Source: Bacillota bacterium (GTDB lineage: Bacteria > Bacillota > Desulfitobacteriia > Desulfitobacteriales > JAJXUE01). Taken from it: DNA of 11,735 nucleotides. The translations under genes and the position numbers were made by a program. Position 1 is the stretch's first letter, and the number at the start of each line of letters is the position of its first letter. Of the stretch, positions 6,866-11,735 are shown piece by piece. The stretch is from positions 1 to 11,735 of the forward strand of contig JAJYNB010000396.1 in NCBI GenBank assembly GCA_021786555.1, read 5' to 3'. Under the pieces are notes generated by a model. That model saw only the letters and a program-made list of their open reading frames with translations. It was not told the origin of the DNA and ran no database searches.

Positions 6866-7816
6866 ATGTCTGCCAATGTCCAAGCCCCCTCCGGGAAGCC
6901 GGTGCCCAGCCCTGCCCGGAAATGGGGCAAACGCCTGGCCATAGGCCTGATTGTCCTATTGATTCTGGCCCTTTTGGGGGCTGCCGGTGTTTCCGGCTAC
7001 GTAGGCTGGAACCTTACCCACCCGAAACGTCTGGCCGTAACAGGCAGTCCGGGCGATCTCGGCCTGACCTATCAGAATGTGAACTTCCCCAGCAGGAGCG
7101 ACAAGCTGCAGCTGTCGGGCTGGTACATACCTGCCCCCGCTGCCCAGGGGATTGTGATTGAAGCCCACGGCTACGGCAAGAACCGCGATGGCGAGAAACC
7201 GTCCCTGCCTGTGGCTAAAGCCTTGAACCAAAAAGGGCTCAGCGTGCTGATGTTTGACTTTAGGGACTCGGGCTCTTCCCAGGGCTCTATGGTCTCGGTA
7301 GGCGACTTTGAACAGCGCGACCTGTTGGGCGCTGTCGATTACGCCAAAGAGCTCGGCTACAGGAATATAGGCATCATCGGCTACTCCATGGGCGCCTCGA
7401 CCGCCGCAGCAATGGCAGCCCAGGCCCCAGAGGTCGAGGCGGTTATTTTGGACAGTCCTTTCGCCGACCTTAAGTCTTATCTGGAAGTGAATATGCCCGT
7501 TTGGACAAAACTACCCAATTTTCCTTTCACCACCCTAATTTTGAGAGAAATTCCCCTGATGACTGGCATTGACCCTGCACATGTGAGCCCAGTGAAGGCG
7601 CTGCCCGCCTTGAGTCCTAAGCCTTTGCTGCTCATTGCCGGTACCGCCGACGACACCATCCCCATGTCCAATTCAGAAGAACTTTACCAAAAGTCCCATG
7701 ACCCCAAGGCGGAATTATGGCTGGTACCCGGCGCCAAACATGTGGGAGCCTATACCGTTGAGCCGGACCGGTATCTGGCTAAAGTAAGCGGCTTTTTTGC
7801 CGCAAACCTGCGCTAG
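6866..7816 (+). CDS. Membrane-anchored alpha/beta hydrolase (serine hydrolase)
   Basis: A serine hydrolase of the alpha/beta fold (316 aa), resembling the YqkD/YfhR group of Firmicute hydrolases. One transmembrane helix (about 25-48) follows a basic stretch (RKWGKR), so the catalytic domain is probably outside the membrane; an uncleaved signal anchor is likelier than a signal peptide because no clear cleavage site is seen. Catalytic features are the oxyanion-region HGYGKNRD, nucleophile Ser174 in GYSMGAS, acid Asp262 (or Asp263) in GTADDTIP, and His292 in GAKHVGAY. All are present, so it should be active as an esterase, lipase or peptidase; the substrate cannot be named. The ATG follows GGAGGG at ideal spacing (7 nt from GGAGG). 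It is the only plus-strand gene, transcribed alone, divergent from the FtsH-like operon and convergent with pgsA, with a hairpin terminator 80 nt downstream. Confidence 0.9.
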   Translation: MSANVQAPSGKPVPSPARKWGKRLAIGLIVLLILALLGAAGVSGYVGWNLTHPKRLAVTGSPGDLGLTYQNVNFPSRSDKLQLSGWYIPAPAAQGIVIEAHGYGKNRDGEKPSLPVAKALNQKGLSVLMFDFRDSGSSQGSMVSVGDFEQRDLLGAVDYAKELGYRNIGIIGYSMGASTAAAMAAQAPEVEAVILDSPFADLKSYLEVNMPVWTKLPNFPFTTLILREIPLMTGIDPAHVSPVKALPALSPKPLLLIAGTADDTIPMSNSEELYQKSHDPKAELWLVPGAKHVGAYTVEPDRYLAKVSGFFAANLR

Positions 7817-7898
7817 GTCCGTTTGGACCAATCCTGCCAAGTCCAATTCAATCTCACAGCCTGACTTTGAGTGCCAGGAAAGTGACGTTATACACACA

Positions 7899-7937
7899 AG
7901 AAGCCTTGTTTGCCCCTGACGGGTAAACAAGGCTTCT
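7899..7937 (+). terminator. Strong hairpin terminator between convergent hydrolase and pgsA genes
   Basis: A 17-bp stem (one G-U pair) pairs 7899-7915 with 7921-7937 around a 5-base loop. On the plus strand a run of five T appears about 10 bases after the stem (ACCAAGCAAATTTTTAT), so it is not the ideal layout, but the stem is very stable. On the minus strand no U-run follows directly. It probably ends the hydrolase transcript and may also stop transcripts coming from pgsA. Confidence 0.75.
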
Positions 7938-7955
7938 ACCAAGCAAATTTTTATA

Positions 7956-8049
7956 TTCCTGCAGGGATTCGGCCCCGGGCCAGCCCCTCGTCAAAAAACG
8001 CAAGCACAAGACTGCATTCTGACTCCTGACTTCTGACTCCTTCCTGCAG
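7956..8049. repeat. Short repeat cassette flanked by a 9-bp direct repeat
   Basis: TTCCTGCAG occurs at 7956-7964 and again at 8041-8049, bracketing 76 bases. The inner segment ends in a tandem GTCAG-type repeat: TTCTGACTCC at 8017-8026, a TGAC spacer, then TTCTGACTCC at 8031-8040. Its two ends are weakly inverted (GGATTCGG against GGAGTCAG, 6 of 8). It carries no open reading frame. It may be a small non-autonomous insertion or a repeat-family member; the direct repeat could also be chance. Confidence 0.4.
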
Positions 8050-8050
8050 A

Positions 8051-8662
8051 TTACTTCCGTCGCGGCCGCCGGATAAATCTAAACTTCCGCCGCTTGGGTT
8101 TTTCTGCGGAGCGCAGGAATTTCCGCCCCTTGATCAGATAGTCCAAACCGGAAATAATCGTAAATATCAGGGCCACATAAATAAACCAGCCACTGAGTTT
8201 AATGCCAATCAGGTTCAAGGGCCAATCATGCAGGAGGTAGGCAGCGATGGCGATTATCTGGGTCACAGTCTTGACTTTGCCAAGCTTGCTGGCCGGGATG
8301 ACGACCTGGTCAGCAGCGGCGATAGCCCTAAGGCCCGTGACCGCAAACTCCCGTCCGATAATCACCCAGGCTACCCACCCGGGCACCAGGTGAAGTTCTA
8401 CCAACGAAATCAGGGCTGCCGAGACCAAAAGCTTATCCGCCAGGGGGTCCATGAACTGTCCCAAGCGTGTAACCTGCTTGCGTTTTCTGGCGATATACCC
8501 GTCCAGACCATCCGTAACTGAAGCCAGGAGAAATATGGCAGCCGCCACGAAACTTTGACTGGCGAAAAACTCCTGACCCTTGGGCAGCCGGAGCAACAGG
8601 AAGACCATAAAAACAGGTATTAGGATGATGCGGGCCAAGGTCAGTCTGTTTGGCAGGTTCAT
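8051..8662 (-). CDS. pgsA: PgsA: CDP-diacylglycerol-glycerol-3-phosphate 3-phosphatidyltransferase
   Basis: An integral membrane enzyme that makes phosphatidylglycerophosphate from CDP-diacylglycerol and glycerol 3-phosphate, the committed step to phosphatidylglycerol. The 203-aa length is slightly above the usual 180-200. The CDP-alcohol phosphotransferase signature is complete: Asp51, Asp54, Gly55, Ala58, Arg59, Gly68, Asp72 and Asp76 (TDGLDGYIAR ... GQFMDPLADK), giving the metal-binding and catalytic Asp residues. Several hydrophobic helices follow. The last 25 or so residues are unusually basic (EKPKRRKFRFIRRPRRK), probably a cytoplasmic tail near lipid headgroups. The ATG overlaps the rimO stop as ATGA, so translation is probably coupled; GGAGAGG lies about 7 nt upstream inside rimO. 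A related CDP-alcohol phosphotransferase is possible, but the rimO-pgsA linkage is a common Firmicute arrangement. Confidence 0.95.
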   Translation of the reverse strand: MNLPNRLTLARIILIPVFMVFLLLRLPKGQEFFASQSFVAAAIFLLASVTDGLDGYIARKRKQVTRLGQFMDPLADKLLVSAALISLVELHLVPGWVAWVIIGREFAVTGLRAIAAADQVVIPASKLGKVKTVTQIIAIAAYLLHDWPLNLIGIKLSGWFIYVALIFTIISGLDYLIKGRKFLRSAEKPKRRKFRFIRRPRRK

Positions 8663-9990
8663 GGAGCAACCTCTCCAATCAAATCATAAGTGTCCACTGC
8701 AGTAATCCGGACATTAACCATCTCGCCGGCCCGCACATTTGGGCCGGTAAAATAAACCTGTCCGTCTATCTCCGGGGCATCCCGCTCGGTCCTGCCCACA
8801 TAAGGACGCTGCGGGTCGCCCGTCGATCCCTCCACCAAAACCTGTACTGTCTTGCCTATCCACTTAGCGTTGATTTCAGCCGAAATGCCGCTTTGCAAAC
8901 TCATCAGGCGGTCCAGGCGTTCCTCTTTGATGTCCTCCGCAATCTGGTCTTCCCTTTCCCCCGCCGGAGTCCCTTCTTCCTGGGAATAGGTAAAAACGCC
9001 TACCCGGTCGAAGCGCACCCGCTGCATAAAGTCCAACAGGTTCTCAAAGTTAGCTTCCGTTTCGCCCGGGAAGCCCACAATAAAGGTAGTACGCAGGGCC
9101 AGGCCTGGCATAGCCCGCCGCAGCCGGTAAATCAAATCTTCCACTTCGGAGATTTTCCCCCTGCGGTGCATATACTTCAGTATTGCGTCATCCGCATGCT
9201 GCAGAGGCAGATCCACATATTTGCACACCTTGGATTCGGATGCCATGACATCAATCAGTTCCTGGGAAAAATAGGTTGGGTAGCAGTACAGAAGCCTGAT
9301 CCATTCAATCCCTTCGACCAGGGCCAGCTGCCGGATAAGATCGGGCAGCCGGTATTGGCCGTACAAGTCCCGACCGTAACTGGTAGTGTCCTGGGCGATG
9401 AGGAGAATCTCTTTAACACCGGACATGGCCAGTTCTTTCGCTTCAGATACAATTGACTCCATGGGCCGGCTGCGGAAAGAACCCCGCATCTCAGGTATGA
9501 CGCAATAGGAGCAGCGGTTATCACAACCTTCTGCTACTTTAATATATGCGCTGTACCCAGGGGTAAGGCGCAGGCGCGGCGCCTGATGATCATAAAGAAA
9601 CCTCGGCGTGTCAACCAAGTCTACTTTTTCACCTTGCAGCGCTCTACTGACTATTTCCGCTATCCTGTCCACTTCCCCTGTGCCTGTGATGCCGTCAAGT
9701 TCCGGAATCTCCGCGCGGAGCTCGTCTTTATACTTTTGGGCCAGACACCCTGCCGCAATCAGGGCACGGCATTTGCCCTTTTCCTTAAATTGGGCCATCT
9801 CCAAGATAGTGTTGACAGACTCTTCCTTGGCGGCATTGATAAAGCCGCAGGTATTAACCACGATAACCTCCGCCGCTGCGGGGTTTTCCTCAACTTGAAA
9901 GTCGGAGCGGCTGAGAATTCCCAGCATGACTTCGCTGTCCACCAGGTTCTTGGCACAGCCTAGACTGACTACTGCAACTTTGAGCGACAA
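8659..9990 (-). CDS. rimO: RimO: ribosomal protein S12 methylthiotransferase (radical SAM)
   Basis: It adds a beta-methylthio group to a conserved Asp of ribosomal protein S12, using S-adenosylmethionine and two 4Fe-4S clusters. The 443-aa product fits the family's usual 430-450. The N-terminal UPF0004 domain carries the RimO-type signature SLGCAKNLVDSE (9-20) and auxiliary-cluster cysteines Cys12, Cys48 and Cys82. The radical SAM motif CDNRCSYC gives Cys156, Cys160 and Cys163. A TRAM domain closes the protein (from about 375). SLGCAKN rather than TYGCQMN separates it from the tRNA enzyme MiaB. I start it at TTG 9990, with GGAAGG 7 nt upstream. The open frame extends 30 codons further to a GTG at 10080, but that GTG has no RBS, lies upstream of the predicted transcription start, and its extra residues are not RimO-like. 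It is followed by pgsA with an ATGA overlap. Confidence 0.95.
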   Translation of the reverse strand: MSLKVAVVSLGCAKNLVDSEVMLGILSRSDFQVEENPAAAEVIVVNTCGFINAAKEESVNTILEMAQFKEKGKCRALIAAGCLAQKYKDELRAEIPELDGITGTGEVDRIAEIVSRALQGEKVDLVDTPRFLYDHQAPRLRLTPGYSAYIKVAEGCDNRCSYCVIPEMRGSFRSRPMESIVSEAKELAMSGVKEILLIAQDTTSYGRDLYGQYRLPDLIRQLALVEGIEWIRLLYCYPTYFSQELIDVMASESKVCKYVDLPLQHADDAILKYMHRRGKISEVEDLIYRLRRAMPGLALRTTFIVGFPGETEANFENLLDFMQRVRFDRVGVFTYSQEEGTPAGEREDQIAEDIKEERLDRLMSLQSGISAEINAKWIGKTVQVLVEGSTGDPQRPYVGRTERDAPEIDGQVYFTGPNVRAGEMVNVRITAVDTYDLIGEVAP

Positions 9991-9997
9991 AACAGCA

Positions 9998-10003
9998 CCT
10001 TCC
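9998..10003 (-). promoter_or_regulatory. Ribosome binding site supporting the TTG start of rimO
   Basis: GGAAGG on the minus strand, 7 nt before TTG at 9990. It places the start directly before SLKVAVVSLGCAKN, where RimO homologues begin. Confidence 0.75.
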
Positions 10004-10082
10004 AGCCATGATTTAAGCCTAAGAATTGTCGGGATTTCGTCCGAATCGTGCTTCCCGGCAGAGGACTTCCATATCTTCACTT

Positions 10083-10112
10083 AGTATAATACAAGGCGCG
10101 AACCAGTGTCAA
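10083..10112 (-). promoter_or_regulatory. Sigma-A promoter of the rimO-pgsA operon
   Basis: On the minus strand there is a perfect -35 TTGACA (10112-10107), an 18-nt spacer, and a -10 TATACT (10088-10083, one mismatch). The predicted start of transcription is about 10076, giving a leader of about 85 nt before the rimO TTG. It sits in the short gap after the YgiQ-family gene, so rimO-pgsA can be expressed independently of it. Confidence 0.8.
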
Positions 10113-10139
10113 AAACAATTTCCCCAGGCTAAATATTCC

Positions 10140-11735
10140 TCAAACGCCTGGCTTCCGGCTTCTGCGGCCCCGTTCCGGTGCCGAACTCTTTGCTTCCACA
10201 CCTCTGCGGGGTCTGGCGCTCTTGAGCCTGGTACCGGTGGATCCCCTTCCGGTCTTCCCCGCTGCCGGCAAACTTTTCGCCATTTCCGCCTTGCCCCTGG
10301 GCGGAGCAATGAGGCATTTGGGACCGTACCCGATTAGATCCCGCCGGCCTGCCTTCTGCAGCGCTTCCAGCACCAACAGGTAATTTTTGGGGTTTCTGTA
10401 CTGAAGCAGAGCTCTCTGCATGGCTTTTTCATGCTGGCTTCTGGGCACATATACCTTTTCCATATTCCTCGGGTCAAGCCCTGTATAGTACATGCAGGTG
10501 GACAAGGTTCCAGGAGTAGGAATGAAGTCCTGTACCTGTTCCGGATTGTAGCCCATGTCCCGGATGTACTCAGCCAGCTCCACGGCTTCCGTTAAGCCGC
10601 TGCCGGGGTGACTGGAGATAAAATATGGAACCAGGTACTGCTCTTTGCCCAATTGCCTGGATATGTCAAAATACTCGTTGACGAACTTATCATAGACTTT
10701 GCGTCCTGGCTTGCCCATTTTCTCCAAAACTTTAGGGGAGATGTGTTCCGGCGCCACCTTCAGCTGGCCGCTGACATGGTGTTCGCACAGCTCACGTAAA
10801 AACTGCCGCGAAGTGTCGGCCAGCACATAATCATAGCGCACTCCGGACCGTACAAAAACCTTTTTTACGCCTGGAATCTTCCTCAGTTCCCGCAGCAGGG
10901 ACAGGTAATCGGCGTGGTCCACCACCAACTCCTGGCAAGGCTGCGGGAAAAGGCACTGACGGTTGGCGCAGGCGCCCCTTTGGGCCTGATGGGCACAGGC
11001 AGGCTGACGGAAATTGGCTGTAGGTCCGCCTACATCGTGAATATATCCTTTGAACCTTGGGTTCCAGCCAAATTTCTTCGCTTCATTGACAATCGACTCC
11101 CGGCTGCGGCTTTGGACAATCCGGCCCTGGTGAAAAGTCAGGGCACAAAAGGAGCACGAGCCAAAGCAGCCCCTGGAACTGACCAGACTGAATTCCACCT
11201 CTTCAATCGACGGCACTCCGCCTTGAGCCTCATAGAACGGGTGGTATGTTCCCATATATGGCAGTGCATATACTGCGTCCAATTCGCTTTGGGTCAGGGG
11301 TCTGGCCGGCGGGGTTTGAACCACATAAGTATCAGCGTGACCCTGAACCAGGGTTTTACCCCTTACCGGGTCTTGATTGTTATACTGGGCCATAAAAGCC
11401 TCGGCATATTTACTTTTGTCTCCGGCCGTTTCCTCGTAACCGGCCAGCAAAGCATAGTTTTCCAACCCTTCCATGCTATTGGTGGTATAGACAATGCCCC
11501 TTGTGTTCCTCAGCTCCTCTACGGTTCTGCCCTGTTTCAGCCCAAGAGCGATTTGTTTTATGGCCTGCTCACCCATGCCGTAAACAAGCAAATCAGCCTT
11601 GCCGTCTACCAGGACGGAGCGGCGCACCTGGTCCGACCAGTAGTCGTAATGGGCAAACCGCCTGAGACTGGCTTCAATCCCGCCCATAATCACCGGCACT
11701 CCTTTAAAGGCTTCCCGGCAGCGGTTAGCGTATAC
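10140..11735 (-). CDS. ygiQ: YgiQ-family radical SAM protein (UPF0313), N-terminus cut by window edge
   Basis: A large radical SAM protein of the YgiQ/UPF0313 family, whose reaction is not established. 531 residues are visible out of the family's roughly 600-700. The frame is open to the window edge: the first codons (VYANRCREAFKG) continue a YgiQ-like strand into VPVIMGGIEASLRRFAHYDYW, so a GTG at 11699 is internal and not the true start. The radical SAM cysteines are in SSRGCFGSCSFC (Cys190, Cys194 and Cys197 of the visible part). YgiQ hallmarks follow: KGYIHDVGGPTANFR, a cysteine-rich stretch (PACAHQAQRGACANRQCLF) and VFVRSGVRYDYVLAD. The last 50 or so residues are a basic, low-complexity tail (GKTGRG, RPRRG, ERGRRSRKPGV), probably disordered. 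The stop lies about 28 nt before the -35 of the rimO promoter with no terminator between, so read-through into rimO-pgsA is possible. Confidence 0.93.
   Translation of the reverse strand, partial: VYANRCREAFKGVPVIMGGIEASLRRFAHYDYWSDQVRRSVLVDGKADLLVYGMGEQAIKQIALGLKQGRTVEELRNTRGIVYTTNSMEGLENYALLAGYEETAGDKSKYAEAFMAQYNNQDPVRGKTLVQGHADTYVVQTPPARPLTQSELDAVYALPYMGTYHPFYEAQGGVPSIEEVEFSLVSSRGCFGSCSFCALTFHQGRIVQSRSRESIVNEAKKFGWNPRFKGYIHDVGGPTANFRQPACAHQAQRGACANRQCLFPQPCQELVVDHADYLSLLRELRKIPGVKKVFVRSGVRYDYVLADTSRQFLRELCEHHVSGQLKVAPEHISPKVLEKMGKPGRKVYDKFVNEYFDISRQLGKEQYLVPYFISSHPGSGLTEAVELAEYIRDMGYNPEQVQDFIPTPGTLSTCMYYTGLDPRNMEKVYVPRSQHEKAMQRALLQYRNPKNYLLVLEALQKAGRRDLIGYGPKCLIAPPRGKAEMAKSLPAAGKTGRGSTGTRLKSARPRRGVEAKSSAPERGRRSRKPGV

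Noticed and set aside
6723..6944. 73-codon plus-strand frame upstream of the hydrolase, starting TTG
   Set aside because: It has no RBS, overlaps the hydrolase start by about 80 bases in another frame, and the hydrolase has a far better start signal.
8650..9456. 268-codon plus-strand open frame
   Set aside because: It is antisense to rimO. The real frame has complete UPF0004 and radical SAM motifs, and this one looks like a shadow.
11697..11699. GTG at 11699 as the start of the YgiQ-family gene
   Set aside because: The frame continues upstream to the window edge with YgiQ-like residues (VYANRCREAFKG), so this Val is internal.
1..11735. CRISPR arrays, tRNA or rRNA genes, transposases, phage genes, toxin-antitoxin pairs
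   Set aside because: I looked on both strands and saw no repeat-spacer pattern, cloverleaf-like sequence or matching protein. The window is largely housekeeping apart from the FtsH-like pair.

Overview
The window comes from a Gram-positive, endospore-forming Firmicute, probably an anaerobic Clostridia-type lineage such as the Peptococcaceae/Desulfotomaculum group. The lineage is inferred from the gene set, strong GGAGG-type ribosome binding sites, slightly GC-rich DNA and frequent GTG/TTG starts; the species cannot be named. A LysM/glycosyl-hydrolase-18 spore cortex-lytic protein supports spore formation. All genes but one lie on the minus strand, so the window reads from right to left. I found no tRNA, rRNA, CRISPR array, transposase or prophage gene.

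From the right edge: a YgiQ-family radical SAM protein (cut by the edge) is followed by a consensus sigma-A promoter and the rimO-pgsA operon. RimO methylthiolates ribosomal protein S12, and PgsA makes phosphatidylglycerophosphate. The two genes overlap by ATGA. rimO should start at a TTG (9990), because the longer reading frame begins upstream of the predicted transcription start. A convergent spacer (7817-8050) then holds a strong hairpin terminator and a short repeat cassette flanked by a 9-bp direct repeat. The only plus-strand gene is a membrane-anchored alpha/beta hydrolase.

A 329-bp divergent regulatory region (6537-6865) separates the hydrolase from a two-gene minus-strand operon. This operon encodes a 171-residue single-pass membrane protein of unknown family and a short FtsH-type AAA+ zinc metalloprotease that lacks the usual extracytoplasmic domain. 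A clear intrinsic terminator (4440-4483) closes it. This pair is the least ordinary content of the window.

Next come cinA (full-length, with both MoCF-like and NMN-deamidase domains) and, 21 nt later, a DEAD-box RNA helicase with a DbpA-type C-terminal RNA-binding domain. After a probable terminator, the sleL/yaaH-like spore-lytic enzyme runs off the left edge, missing only its last residues.

Many Firmicutes keep pgsA, cinA and recA together. Here the hydrolase and FtsH-like genes separate pgsA from cinA, and the helicase stands where recA would be expected. Most of the window is housekeeping (translation, lipid and cofactor metabolism, RNA remodelling). The interesting parts are the FtsH-like/membrane-protein pair, the regulatory spacer upstream of it, and the repeat cassette.
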